Positions 36,477 through 45,785 of a stretch of DNA of 64,000 nucleotides are shown in pieces. Both the position numbers and the translations under genes were made by a program. The first letter of the stretch is position 1; every line of letters begins with the position of its first letter. This stretch comes from Pirellulales bacterium (GTDB lineage: Bacteria > Planctomycetota > Planctomycetia > Pirellulales > Lacipirellulaceae): contig JAHBXQ010000002.1 in the NCBI GenBank assembly GCA_019636345.1, positions 558,001-622,000 on the forward strand, given 5' to 3'. The notes below the pieces were generated by a model. The model saw only the letters and a list, made by a program, of their open reading frames with translations. It ran no database searches and was not told the DNA's origin.

Positions 36477-38009
36477 ATGAGACTTGCAGTGGGACGATTC
36501 GCATTGGTGCTGTCGGCGGTCGCGGTCGGCTGGGGATTTGCCGAGCCGGTTCGCGCCCAGGAGCTCTTCCGCAACCCGGAAGCCGAGACGGCGTACAAGC
36601 AGGCCGTCGAACTCCTCGATGCCGAGAAGTACGTCGAGGCGCTCAACGAAGTGAACAAAGCGCTGCAGATCGACCCGACTTACGACGTCGCCTACGTCGT
36701 CAAAGGGGACGCTTTGAGGGGGATCAAGGAGCATGGCGCCGCGGCGCTGGCCTACACCAAGGCGATCGAACTCGACGCCAACTCGGCCGCCGCTTACAAC
36801 GGCCGCGGCGAGGCCTACCTCGAACTCGAACCGGTCCAGGTCGAGCTTGCGCTGAACGATTTCCGCAATGCGCTCGACCTGAACCGCGACGATCCCAAGA
36901 TTCTTGCCAACCTTGGGCACATCTCGGTGGTTTACATGCAGGACCCGGTCTCCGGGATCCGGCTGCTCAACGAGGCGATCGCCCGCGACGAGTCGAACGC
37001 CCGCTCGTTCCGCGATCGGGGGCTCGCCCAGGCGATGCTCAAGGAGTTCACGAAGGCCGAGGAGGATCTCAAGAAAGCGACCGAGGTCGATCCCGAGGAT
37101 CATGACAACTTCATGACCCTGGCGAACATTTATCAATTCCAGGAAGACTACAAGAGCGCCGTCGGGGCGCTGACCGACGCGATCCGGGCCTACGAGCCCG
37201 AGAAGCTGACCGACCCCAAGACGTACATCGGCGCTTACCTGCTGCGGGCCGATGCGTGGTTGGCGATCGGCAAGGAAGAGGAGGACAAGGCCGCCCGCAA
37301 GGAGGCGTTCGAGAAGGCCGTCGCCGACGCCGACGCGGTGCTCGACGAGTACGAGGATCGCTTTCCGGAGTCGGGATACGCGCTGTTTCGTCGGGGGATC
37401 GCTCAGCGGCATTTGGGCCAGTACGAGCGTTCCATCGACACGCTGACGCAGGCCATTCAGATCGTCCGGCCCGGGCAAGATGCGCCCTACTTGGCCGAGG
37501 CGTACCTGCGACGGGGGATCAACTGGTTCTACATCGGCGACGTCGATTTGGCTCGGGGCGACTTTGAGCAAGCCGCCAGCACGGGCGACGGTTATCGCGA
37601 CCCGCGGGTGTACCTGTGGATCGGCTACACGTACTTCAAGAGCGACGACCTGCGGACCGCCATCGATTACTACGCCGAGGCAATCGCCAAAGATCCCGAA
37701 TTTACGCTGGCCCACGTCAACCGCGGGTTGGCCTACATGAAGCTCGGCGAGTATCGCAAGGCGCTCGGGAGCTTCAACAACGCGATTCGTTCGGAGCCGA
37801 GCGTGGGCGAACATTACTACCGCTCGGGCCAAGCGAACATGGCGATGGAGAAGTACCAGCAAGCCGCCGACATGTTCAGCCTCGCCGTGCTCAAAGACGA
37901 AAAGAACCCCAAGTACCGCAAAGCCGCGGCCGAGGCCTTGCGCTTGGCCGGCAAGGAATCGCTGGGCGACCGCTGGCAGCGCGAGGCCGAGCAACTGCCG
38001 ACCGAGTGA
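36477..38009 (+). CDS. Secreted tetratricopeptide-repeat protein
   Basis: The 510-aa protein has a signal peptide ending in EPVRAQ and then almost nothing but TPR units, about ten to twelve. Examples are AYKQAVELLDAEKYVEALNEVNKALQ-type repeats from residue 35, and EFTLAHVNRGLAYMKLGEYRKALGSF near 415. The ALAYTKAIELD and DLRTAIDYYAEAIAKDP cores are canonical. TPR arrays serve as protein-protein scaffolds; no enzymatic domain is present. It probably acts in the periplasm-like space. It lies alone between its upstream repeat region and the tRNA-Ser gene. Confidence 0.9.
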   Translation: MRLAVGRFALVLSAVAVGWGFAEPVRAQELFRNPEAETAYKQAVELLDAEKYVEALNEVNKALQIDPTYDVAYVVKGDALRGIKEHGAAALAYTKAIELDANSAAAYNGRGEAYLELEPVQVELALNDFRNALDLNRDDPKILANLGHISVVYMQDPVSGIRLLNEAIARDESNARSFRDRGLAQAMLKEFTKAEEDLKKATEVDPEDHDNFMTLANIYQFQEDYKSAVGALTDAIRAYEPEKLTDPKTYIGAYLLRADAWLAIGKEEEDKAARKEAFEKAVADADAVLDEYEDRFPESGYALFRRGIAQRHLGQYERSIDTLTQAIQIVRPGQDAPYLAEAYLRRGINWFYIGDVDLARGDFEQAASTGDGYRDPRVYLWIGYTYFKSDDLRTAIDYYAEAIAKDPEFTLAHVNRGLAYMKLGEYRKALGSFNNAIRSEPSVGEHYYRSGQANMAMEKYQQAADMFSLAVLKDEKNPKYRKAAAEALRLAGKESLGDRWQREAEQLPTE

Positions 38010-38080
38010 CGCACTCCGCCCCGGCCGCGCCACGACCGCTTGCCGGTCGGCAGGTCGGCAGGCGCCGGGGATCGCAGACC

Positions 38081-38108
38081 TTGCAACGCCGGCCGTTTTG
38101 CGTAGAAT
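38081..38108 (+). promoter_or_regulatory. Promoter of tRNA-Ser
   Basis: TTGCAA (38081-38086) and TAGAAT (38103-38108) stand 16 bases apart and 36 bases ahead of the mature tRNA, a good match for a housekeeping promoter. Confidence 0.6.
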
Positions 38109-38144
38109 TCCTGGCTCGGCCGGCAAACCGCGGGCCGACGCCCG

Positions 38145-38233
38145 GGAGAGGTGGCAGAGTGGTCGAATGCGCCGGTTTGCTAAATCGGTGAACCCTTTAC
38201 GGGGTTCCGCAGGTTCGAATCCTGTCCTCTCCG
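38145..38233 (+). tRNA. tRNA-Ser (anticodon GCT)
   Basis: The 89-base sequence folds as a class II tRNA. The acceptor GGAGAGG pairs with CCTCTCC followed by a G discriminator, as expected for Ser. The anticodon stem CCGGT/ATCGG encloses the loop TTGCTAA with anticodon GCT, reading AGC and AGU. A long variable arm (AACCC...GGGTT type) and the T arm with GGTTCGAATCC follow. The CCA end is not encoded. Confidence 0.95.
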
Positions 38234-38245
38234 CTTGAATGCTTC

Positions 38246-38290
38246 AGCAGCCGCAGTTCGCTTCCCGATAGCGAACTGCGGCTGCTTTTT
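38246..38290 (+). terminator. Intrinsic terminator after tRNA-Ser
   Basis: A perfect 16-bp stem (38246-38261 with 38271-38286), a 9-base loop and a run of T to 38290 lie 13 bases behind the tRNA. This is a strong Rho-independent terminator. Confidence 0.92.
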
Positions 38291-38872
38291 CTTGCGGCCG
38301 ATCCCTTCGATCCCAGAGTCTCCCGCGTTCGCCCGTTAGCGGGCCAGGATTCGCAATGCCTCCGCGTTGCGAATTCATGCCGGATCGCATGCGACGTCTC
38401 GACTCTTGCCGAAGGCCGTCGACGGTCATCGGCTTCGGCATCCGCGACTCCGTAGCGACTCCCGTCAGGGCGGAGCGAGCGCTTTGCCGACGGCGACTTT
38501 GCGTTCTTGCGGCCTCTCGCCAGGCGCCGTCGTTCGCTTTGCAGACGGAGCCGAACCGACGGCGAAAGTCGAGCGACGAACTCCGCGATCCCCTGATAGA
38601 AAATAGCTAGTCGTCGACCGACTCGATCGGATGAACAAGTCGCATGATTCCGCCGCGCCGCGCTCGTCGGTATTGTCTGGGACATGCAGAGCCGTTACCA
38701 TGCAAGGGCTTAAGCACATCGTAGGCGACGTCGTTGATCAATGCTCCTTCGATCTCGTCGCGGTCATGTGCTCTTGCTAAATTCGTCGACCCCGCCGCGC
38801 ATCGCCGATCGGCATCGCTAGCTCCGCGGGATCGCTTGTTGATCTTTGTTGCTCCCCAGGCGAGATACTTCG
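38291..38872. other. Intergenic region, no gene supported
   Basis: This 582-base stretch separates the tRNA terminator from the next gene. Frames on both strands exist but are Arg/Ser-rich and show no family features. The minus-strand frame running through here reads backward across the terminator and the tRNA, so it is not a gene. Confidence 0.55.
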
Positions 38873-39664
38873 ATGACAGCGTCCCGCGAGTCGGCTCAAG
38901 CGAAAGAACTATGCACCCCCGCGGAGCTGAGCCTCGTGCGGGCCAGTCTCGACGCGGCGACGAAGTCCAAGTCGGCGGGCGAGATCACCAAGTTGGCGAC
39001 GCGGGCGAGAAGTCTGGCTGACAAGTGGAACGGCCTTGCCGTCAAGCAGCGCCGCGCCGCGCAGCAGGCCAAGGGCGCGCGCGAGGTCGAGGTCGCCAAG
39101 CGGAGCGAGGCGAAGGCGGCGTTGTTTACCGCGGCCCGAGCGCGATTGGAACGCCTCGCCGCCGCGGCCGCGACCTCCGGCGCCCCGACTCGTTCCGCCG
39201 CGACCAAACCGAGCAAGCGGAAGCGGGCGGCGGGACACCGTGCCGTTCGCGCGGCGGTAAGGGCCAAGTTGGACGAGGTCCGCGACGAGTTGAGTCCCTC
39301 GGCGGCGAACGCTTCGCCCGCGCCGGCAAAGAAGGCGAAGAAGAAAACAGCGAAGAAGAAGGGCGCCGCGCCGAAGTCAGGCCCTGCGGCAGCCAAGAAG
39401 ACGAAAAAGAAGGTCGCGAAGAAGGGGACCAAGTCTACGGCCGCCAAGAAGAAGGCGACCAAGAAGTCGGTGACCTCGACCCCCGCCCCGAAGAAGGCCG
39501 TCGGCCTTACGAGCGCGAAGGTTGCCAAGACGCCGAAGCTCCGCAAGGCCGAGTCCGCGGTCAAACAGGCTCGCATCCAGGTGAGCGGCAAGTCCACCCG
39601 GGTGCGAGGCCACGTTTCGGCTCGCGGGAAGCGGGCGCAGGGCCGCCGCGACGGGCGGGGTTGA
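38873..39664 (+). CDS. Lysine-rich histone-H1-like protein
   Basis: From ATG 38873 the protein has 263 aa. The N-terminal half (about 1-110) is helical and Ala/Arg-rich (ELSLVRASLDAATKSKSAGEITKLATRARSL-type helices). The second half is a low-complexity Lys/Ala tail with AKKAKKKTAKKKGA- and AAKKKATKK-type repeats, as in histone H1-like proteins of bacteria such as Hc1 or BphH1. A nucleoid- or RNA-binding role is likely from composition but not proven. It converges with the GH2 gene, 11 bases away. Confidence 0.7.
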   Translation: MTASRESAQAKELCTPAELSLVRASLDAATKSKSAGEITKLATRARSLADKWNGLAVKQRRAAQQAKGAREVEVAKRSEAKAALFTAARARLERLAAAAATSGAPTRSAATKPSKRKRAAGHRAVRAAVRAKLDEVRDELSPSAANASPAPAKKAKKKTAKKKGAAPKSGPAAAKKTKKKVAKKGTKSTAAKKKATKKSVTSTPAPKKAVGLTSAKVAKTPKLRKAESAVKQARIQVSGKSTRVRGHVSARGKRAQGRRDGRG

Positions 39665-39675
39665 TTTAGCTCCGC

Positions 39676-42573
39676 TCACTCGCCGACTGTGATCCGCGAT
39701 GTCGCCGGCATCATGCCGGTCGCCTCGGCCGTCAGTTCCGCCGCGCCTGGGCCTTCGTCGCGCGAGCGGACGACGACCATCGCCTTGCCGTGGAAGAGCG
39801 AGATTGCATCCCCCTGAAACGGCTCGAGCGACAGCGGGTCGCCGTTGCCGAGGCCGACGACTTCGGCGGGGCCGCTCAGCGAGACGCGGACCTTGTCGCC
39901 GGCCAGCGGGCAAGTAACGCCGTGCTCGTCCAACGCCTCGACGAGCACGAAGCTCAGGTCGTCTCCGTCGGCCTTGATCCGATCGCGATCGGGCGAAAGC
40001 CGAAGGCTCGCCGGCGGGCCGGGCGTTCGCATCGTTGCGACGCCGATTTGCTCCTCGCCGCGGTACGCGACAGCCTTCAGTTCGCCCGGCTCGTAGAGGA
40101 CGTCGTCCCACCGCAAGCGATACTGACGCGTGACGTCGTAGTAGGGGCTGTCGACCTGGGCGGGATAGACGCGCACGTCGACGATCTCTGGAGCAGCGTC
40201 GTTGCGCGTCTCGGTGAAGTCGACCCGCAGGTAACGCCCTGCCGCCGCAAGATGGTGGACCCCCTCGCGCGGCGCACCCCACATCGGGGCGTCGCTTGGC
40301 GCCTTGGCGCTAACGGTCTCCCAGGTCGTGGCGTCGTCGGAGACTTGCAGACGGTAGCCGTAATTTTTCGTTTCGCCGCGGAATCGCAAGTGGACCGAGC
40401 CGATCTGCTGCGCGACGCCGAAGTCTAGCTGCAGCCAAGCGGTTGCGGTTCCGCGCTCAGTACGCCACGCCGTGCCGTCGCGATCGTCGATGGCGAGCGC
40501 AGCCAGCTCGGTTGCTGCGCTTGCGCTGATCGCGACGGTCTGCGCTTGGGTCAGGCTCATCGGCCGGGGAGCGATTTCCCCCTTTGTTCGCCGACCGAGC
40601 GATCGGCCGTTGAGGAACAACTCGGCGGAGTCGCCGCTCGTGTAGACGAACACCGGCACCGGCTGGCCGACCCGGTCGGGCCAGTTCCAATGGGGGAGAA
40701 TGTGGACCGTCTCGACATCGCGGCGCCAGTGGCTGCGATAAAGCCAATATCTGTCCTTGGGAATGCCGCACAAGTCGACGATGCCGAAGTAGGAGCTCTT
40801 GGCGTCCTGCTCGAACGGGGTCGGCTCGCCGATGTAGTCGAACCCGGTCCAGACGAACTCGCCGGCGACGAACGGGTCGGCTTCCATCAGCCGGAATTCG
40901 ACGTCGGCCAGATCGGACCAGGGAGCCGCGTTGAGGTCGTAGGAGTCGACCTGCTTGCGGGCGGAGTACTCGGTCTTGAGCCCCGGCAGCGGCAACTCGT
41001 AGAACCCGCGGGTGCTGAGCGCCGAAGCGGACTCGCTGTAGATGATTGGCAGGTGAGGCGAGCGCTGGCGGAACGCGGCGTACCGCCGGGCGTAGTTCCA
41101 GCCGGTGAGATCGAGCTTGTCGAACATCCCCTGGGCGACCTGTTGGGGGATGTGGCACCCCAGCCCGACGGGGCGCGTTGCATCGAACGACCGGGCGAGG
41201 TCGGCGATCATGGCGACCCGTTCGGGCGTCACCCCCTCGCGATCGCCGGGAATCTCGTTGCCGATCGACCACACGACGACCGACGGGTGATTGCGATCGC
41301 GCTTCATCATCGCCCCGAGGTGCCGCTCGGCGTGCTCGCGGTGCGACGGTTTGCCGTCGACCCGATCGGCGGTGCCGTTCCATTTGTCGAACGCCTCGTC
41401 CCAAACGACGATCCCCATCCGATCGCACAGGTCGAGCACCTCGGCGGCGGGGGGATTGTGGCTAGTGCGCAGGGCGTTGACGCCGATCTCTTGCATGATT
41501 TCCAGTTGCCGCTCGGCGGCCCGGACGTGGAAGGCCGCGCCGAGGGGCCCCAGATCGTGGTGCAGATTCACCCCTTGGAGCTGCACGCGGCGGCCGTTCA
41601 TGTGGAAGCCGTCGTCCGCTGTGAACTCGAACGTACGGATGCCGAAGGGGACCGCGACCTGGTCGACGAGCTCCCCGGCGTGCAGCACCGCGACTTCGAG
41701 CGTGTACAGCTCGGGATGGTCGACGTCCCACCGCCGCACCGGGGCGACGGACAACGAAACCGTCGCCTCCGAGGCGCCGGGGGCGAACTCTTGGGCGAGC
41801 GCCTGCTTGGCGACCTGCTTGCCGTCCGGGGCGAGCACTGTGACGACGAGCTCGACCTGCGCGGCGGTCGCCTCGCAGTTGGCTAGGGCGACCACCGCTT
41901 GCACCTCGGCCCGATCGTCGGCGACTTGGGGCGTCGTCACGAAAACGCCGTGATAGTCGACGTGCACCGGGGAGCGGAGTTCAAGCGTCGCTTTGCGATA
42001 GATCCCGGCGCCGGGGTACCAACGGGTTTGATGTTTGGTCGTGTCGACGCGCACCGCGACCACATTGTCGCCATGCAAATCCACAAAGGGCGTCGCGTCG
42101 ATCCGGAAGGGCGTGTAGCCGTAATCCCATTCGCCAGCCAGATGGCCGTTGACGTAGACCTGCGGGAACGCCATCACCCCGTCGAAGTCGAGATAGACGC
42201 GCGTCCCGGCGGGTTCGTCGAGCTTGACGTGCCGGCGGTACCAGCCGACGCCGCGCCAAGGCAACTTGCCGGCGTAGCCGTTCTCAGCGGGATCGAACGG
42301 CCCGGCGACGGCCCAGTCGTGGGGGACGCGCGCTTTTTGCCACGCGGCGTCGTCAAACTCGGCGGCTTCAGCGCCGGCAGGGTCGCCTAGGCAAAACCGC
42401 CAGCCCTGCGTCAGCGCAACTGACCGGCGACCGGCCGGGCGGGTTGCAGGGGAGTTCTCCGCCACGGCGAGCGGACTTGGCACGGCGATCACGGCCGCCA
42501 GGATCGCTGCAGCGGAGAGCGTCGCGCGGGTCGGCAGGGGAAGGAGTCGCGACGCAAGGGGCGAGCCAATCAT
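39676..42573 (-). CDS. Glycoside hydrolase family 2 protein, probable beta-galactosidase
   Basis: The 965-aa secreted enzyme (signal ending near AVAE) has a sugar-binding jelly roll (about 50-200), an Ig-like domain (205-310) and a TIM barrel (about 312-600). The acid/base is Glu440 in WSIGNE and the nucleophile Glu514 in IYSES. Behind the barrel, LFLNGRSLG marks a DUF4982-type domain interrupted by an F5/8 discoidin-like module (about 690-810), with a last Ig-like domain at the C-terminus. Beta-galactosidase is favoured by the operon with a GH53 galactanase; GH2 also includes mannosidases and glucuronidases. It is the last gene of the operon, 3 bases after the GH53 stop. Confidence 0.9.
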   Translation of the reverse strand: MIGSPLASRLLPLPTRATLSAAAILAAVIAVPSPLAVAENSPATRPAGRRSVALTQGWRFCLGDPAGAEAAEFDDAAWQKARVPHDWAVAGPFDPAENGYAGKLPWRGVGWYRRHVKLDEPAGTRVYLDFDGVMAFPQVYVNGHLAGEWDYGYTPFRIDATPFVDLHGDNVVAVRVDTTKHQTRWYPGAGIYRKATLELRSPVHVDYHGVFVTTPQVADDRAEVQAVVALANCEATAAQVELVVTVLAPDGKQVAKQALAQEFAPGASEATVSLSVAPVRRWDVDHPELYTLEVAVLHAGELVDQVAVPFGIRTFEFTADDGFHMNGRRVQLQGVNLHHDLGPLGAAFHVRAAERQLEIMQEIGVNALRTSHNPPAAEVLDLCDRMGIVVWDEAFDKWNGTADRVDGKPSHREHAERHLGAMMKRDRNHPSVVVWSIGNEIPGDREGVTPERVAMIADLARSFDATRPVGLGCHIPQQVAQGMFDKLDLTGWNYARRYAAFRQRSPHLPIIYSESASALSTRGFYELPLPGLKTEYSARKQVDSYDLNAAPWSDLADVEFRLMEADPFVAGEFVWTGFDYIGEPTPFEQDAKSSYFGIVDLCGIPKDRYWLYRSHWRRDVETVHILPHWNWPDRVGQPVPVFVYTSGDSAELFLNGRSLGRRTKGEIAPRPMSLTQAQTVAISASAATELAALAIDDRDGTAWRTERGTATAWLQLDFGVAQQIGSVHLRFRGETKNYGYRLQVSDDATTWETVSAKAPSDAPMWGAPREGVHHLAAAGRYLRVDFTETRNDAAPEIVDVRVYPAQVDSPYYDVTRQYRLRWDDVLYEPGELKAVAYRGEEQIGVATMRTPGPPASLRLSPDRDRIKADGDDLSFVLVEALDEHGVTCPLAGDKVRVSLSGPAEVVGLGNGDPLSLEPFQGDAISLFHGKAMVVVRSRDEGPGAAELTAEATGMMPATSRITVGE

Positions 42574-42576
42574 TCT

Positions 42577-43986
42577 TCACCGTGAGGGGGAGCGGCGCCA
42601 ACGCCAGGCGATCAACGCAAGCGATGCGGCGACGGCCAAGGCGCTGGGTTCGGGAATCGTCGTTGCAGGGGCTTGGAAAAACTCGGTCAGGGCTCGTTGC
42701 CAGACGAGGAGATCGGCCCCGTCGACGCGCCCGTTTCCGTCCGCGTCGGCGTCGAGTCCTTGCCCAGCGAGGCCGTACATCGAGGACCAGATCGCCAAAT
42801 CGTCGCCGTCGACGACCCCGTTGAAAGTGAAGTCGCCGGGTAGCGGGGGATTCACGGCTCGGAACACGTCGATCGCCGGCAACAGATTGCCGCCGGCGTC
42901 GAACAGCCCATAGCGTCCCCCTTCGTAAACGCTCAGTCCGCTGACGGGAACGGCCTCAGGATACCACCAAAACACCCCGCGGCCCAAGTCGCCGGGGACG
43001 TTTTGCATGAGGTCCACCAGACTCTGCAAATAGGCCTGCTGGCCGGCGGGGGTGACGGGGAACTCGTACTCTTGCGGCTCGAACTGGGCGCCCCGCGACG
43101 GGAACCCGGCCTCGACGATCACCACGGGTTTGCCATACGTCGCCGCGGTGTTGTTGACGTTTTGCTCGACCTGGGCGATCGTCCCGTGCCAGCGCGGATA
43201 GTAGCTGTACCCGATCATGTCGAAGTCGACGTTTCGTGCGACGAGCCGGTTGAAGTACGACGAGGTCGTGCCCCATGCGTCGCCCCGATCGTGATGGAGC
43301 ATGATCAGCGGTTCCTGCTCCGGGCCGGCCCCGGCCTTTGCGCCGGCGATGCCCGCTTTGAGGAGGTCGGCCAGCCGATCGAACCCGGCGTTGTGCGAAC
43401 CGCCGCTCCAGGGGTAGCCGTCGTTCCACAAGAGCCCATTGGAGATTTCGTTGCCAATCTGCACCATTTCGGGAGCGGCGCCGGCGGCGACGAACGCGGC
43501 CATCGAGTCGCGGGTGTAGTCGTGGACCTGCTGCTCGAGCGCGGCGCCGGTGAGATTCGTCCAGGCGGCCGGCTTGGTCTGTCGCCCGGGATCAGCCCAC
43601 GTGTCGGAGTAGTGGAAGTCGAGCAGCAGCTTGGCGCCGGAGGCTTTGACTCGCTGGGCGAGGTTGATCGTGTAGGCCAAGTCGTTCGTGACGACCCCTT
43701 GGCCGTTCGGGTTGACGAACAGCCTCAGCCGGAACCAGTTGACCCCGTGCTCGCGGAACATCGGCACGAGGTCGCCCGGGCGCCCCGCGTCGCGGTAGAC
43801 CGCGCCGCGACTCTCAAGTACAGGAAGAGCCGAAATATCGGCGCCGGTCATGAACTCCGCCGCGGCCGGCGCGACGCCGAGCAGCAAGCTTGCCGCCGCA
43901 CAGACTGGCGCACTTGCCCGACAGAATCGCTTGGCCCGTCGTCCGCCGCGGGGCGACGAGGGGAAGAAGAGTCTTCGCCTGTTCAC
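42577..43986 (-). CDS. GH53 endo-beta-1,4-galactanase with dockerin-like and PEP-CTERM tail
   Basis: From GTG 43986 the protein is 469 aa, with a signal ending in APAAAE. It opens GADISALPVLESRG and carries the GH53 core with FRLRLFVNP, LLLDFHYSDTWADP, acid/base Glu180 in MVQIGNEISNG and nucleophile Glu292 in VIVEAGFP. Two dockerin-like loops (FNGVVDGDDLAIW, DADGNGRVDGADLLVW) and a PEP-CTERM tail (IPEPSALAVAASLALIAWRWRR) follow. It cleaves beta-1,4-galactan, the side chain of pectic rhamnogalacturonan. The GTG is chosen because GAGAGGGA lies just upstream and the previous stop ends 2 bases before it. Confidence 0.92.
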   Translation of the reverse strand: MNRRRLFFPSSPRGGRRAKRFCRASAPVCAAASLLLGVAPAAAEFMTGADISALPVLESRGAVYRDAGRPGDLVPMFREHGVNWFRLRLFVNPNGQGVVTNDLAYTINLAQRVKASGAKLLLDFHYSDTWADPGRQTKPAAWTNLTGAALEQQVHDYTRDSMAAFVAAGAAPEMVQIGNEISNGLLWNDGYPWSGGSHNAGFDRLADLLKAGIAGAKAGAGPEQEPLIMLHHDRGDAWGTTSSYFNRLVARNVDFDMIGYSYYPRWHGTIAQVEQNVNNTAATYGKPVVIVEAGFPSRGAQFEPQEYEFPVTPAGQQAYLQSLVDLMQNVPGDLGRGVFWWYPEAVPVSGLSVYEGGRYGLFDAGGNLLPAIDVFRAVNPPLPGDFTFNGVVDGDDLAIWSSMYGLAGQGLDADADGNGRVDGADLLVWQRALTEFFQAPATTIPEPSALAVAASLALIAWRWRRSPSR

Positions 43987-43988
43987 GA

Positions 43989-45782
43989 TCAGTCCCTCTC
44001 GGCGCCCTTGTCCGCCGAATGCAATTCGAGCGGAATTTGGTACTTCTCGGACAGATACGCGACAGTCGCCGCCAGTCGTTCGTCGGACGCCGCGTCGTTG
44101 AAGATCATCAACTCGGCGAGATCGCCGTGGAAAAACAGCTCCTTCCACGCATGGCGGCCGATGATCTTACGCGAGGTGAGCGCCTGAGGGGCGAAGGCGC
44201 GCGACTCGCCGACGCGCCGGCCGTTGATCCACAGGTCGGCCTTGCCGCGGCGATAGTCGTAACGGTAGGCGATGATCGCAGGGCGTTCGGGGCCCAGCGG
44301 GTCGGCGTCGACGCGCCCGGTCTCGACGACGGCGCTTCCGATGAACCCGGCGAACACCTGGGCGTTAATCCGCGAGGGGCGAAAGTCGGCTTCCAACAGC
44401 GGTTCGCCGATCTGCAGGATGCCGGGGGAGAGGGTGTTGCTCGCCTCGCGGCTAGGGGGGCCATCGTAGTTAATGATCTGCCCCCCCCACTGGCGACCTG
44501 GTGCGAACGCCCCAGGGGAGAATTGACACGCCAGGACCACGGTCTGGTCGTCGGTCGTTTCCAGCGGCGTCGTCACCAAATGACTGGCCGCGCCGTCGAA
44601 CCGTATCGCGGGCAGGCCGTTCATCGCCTGCGGTTCCAACCGTGGTCGGGCGGCGGGTTCGGACTGCGTTGCGTCCTCGGCCGTGCGGTTGTCGGACAAT
44701 AGCAGATCTTGCCATGCGAGGACCCGCCCCTCGCGATCGGTCGACACCCCCGCGTCGGCCGCCAGCCACAGGGCCAGCCCGGAGCCGTCGAAGGGGTCGG
44801 CGCCCTTCCGCTGCGGCCTACGCAAGGCCATCAGCGGCGAGTATTCCTCCGCATTGAGCAAGATATCGACCGCCGCTCCCCCCTTGTCGACTTTGACCGC
44901 GCCATTTTCGTGGATGTGGACCGACTTCGAGCGGTCTGCTTCCGCGCGCTGCGAGGGACTGTAGAGGACCTCCCCTTCGAAGACGTGCAATTCGGCGTCT
45001 CCGTCCTCGTCGACGGAAATTCCGAATGCGGTGCCGAGATCGACGAAGTCGACTTCGGGCGAGAGGATGGCGAACGAGAAGGCGCGCCGCGGGACGTTGG
45101 CCGCCAGCTTGCCTCGGCGCAGCACCCCGACCATTTTGTCGCGGATCGTGAAGCTGCAGGGTCCCTGCAGCATGACCTCGGCGCCGCACTCAAAGGTGAT
45201 CTTGGCGAGCCCGCGATCGAGTTCAACGACGGCGCCGTCGACGAGTTGCTCGCCATGCCGGTAGCGGACGGCGCCGGGCGTCCAGACCGCGTCGGACAAT
45301 TGGGTCACGGTCGCCGCGACCGAGGTCCGAGCCGGCGCGTCGAGTTCGGCCAGGGGGGCGTCCGGCGCACGAGCGGGCCAGGCGAGGATCGCCAGCGCCG
45401 CGGCCGCCAAGGCCAGCGGGACCAAGGCGAGCAGGCCCCGCGACATCGCTCGATTTGGCGCGAGGGGGGCGTCGCAGGAGTCGATCGGGACATCGTCGCC
45501 TGCCTCGAACCGCGAACCGCCGGCTTCGGTCCGCGGCCGCACCGGCCCCGGCATCCCCCCGGCGTACTGGCTCATAATCGAATGAAGCTGCTCTTCGGCG
45601 ACCAGCTCCAGGATTTGGCGATGCACGAGCGACCGCTCCGCCATCCGCGCGGCGACGGCCTCGTCCTCGGCGACGAGCCGTTCCAGCAGTCGCACGTCCT
45701 CGACGCTGGCGACGCCGTCGAGATACCGATCGACGAGCGGATCGAGATCCTGAGGCAATCGCAACGGGTCGGCGTCGGTCAT
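43989..45782 (-). CDS. FecR-domain membrane protein with LamG-like C-terminus
   Basis: The 597-aa protein starts with a cytoplasmic segment (1-110) that resembles anti-sigma domains (LVDRYLDGVASVEDVRLLERLVAEDEAVAARMAE), then one membrane helix (about 115-135), a FecR domain (about 155-275, with VDFVDLGTAFGISVDEDGDAELHVFEGEV) and a LamG/concanavalin-like domain (about 325-585). In Planctomycetota such proteins stand beside ECF sigma factors and are thought to act as their anti-sigma or signal transducers. It starts 3 bases after the sigma factor stop and ends 2 bases before the galactanase start. A sugar-binding role for LamG is inference. Confidence 0.88.
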   Translation of the reverse strand: MTDADPLRLPQDLDPLVDRYLDGVASVEDVRLLERLVAEDEAVAARMAERSLVHRQILELVAEEQLHSIMSQYAGGMPGPVRPRTEAGGSRFEAGDDVPIDSCDAPLAPNRAMSRGLLALVPLALAAAALAILAWPARAPDAPLAELDAPARTSVAATVTQLSDAVWTPGAVRYRHGEQLVDGAVVELDRGLAKITFECGAEVMLQGPCSFTIRDKMVGVLRRGKLAANVPRRAFSFAILSPEVDFVDLGTAFGISVDEDGDAELHVFEGEVLYSPSQRAEADRSKSVHIHENGAVKVDKGGAAVDILLNAEEYSPLMALRRPQRKGADPFDGSGLALWLAADAGVSTDREGRVLAWQDLLLSDNRTAEDATQSEPAARPRLEPQAMNGLPAIRFDGAASHLVTTPLETTDDQTVVLACQFSPGAFAPGRQWGGQIINYDGPPSREASNTLSPGILQIGEPLLEADFRPSRINAQVFAGFIGSAVVETGRVDADPLGPERPAIIAYRYDYRRGKADLWINGRRVGESRAFAPQALTSRKIIGRHAWKELFFHGDLAELMIFNDAASDERLAATVAYLSEKYQIPLELHSADKGAERD

Positions 45783-45785
45783 GGG

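Noticed and set aside
38197-38685. Minus-strand open frame ending in a GEDRIRTCG-type peptide
   Set aside because: It reads through the tRNA-Ser gene and its terminator in antisense; this peptide is a well-known false gene product of antisense tRNA-Ser.
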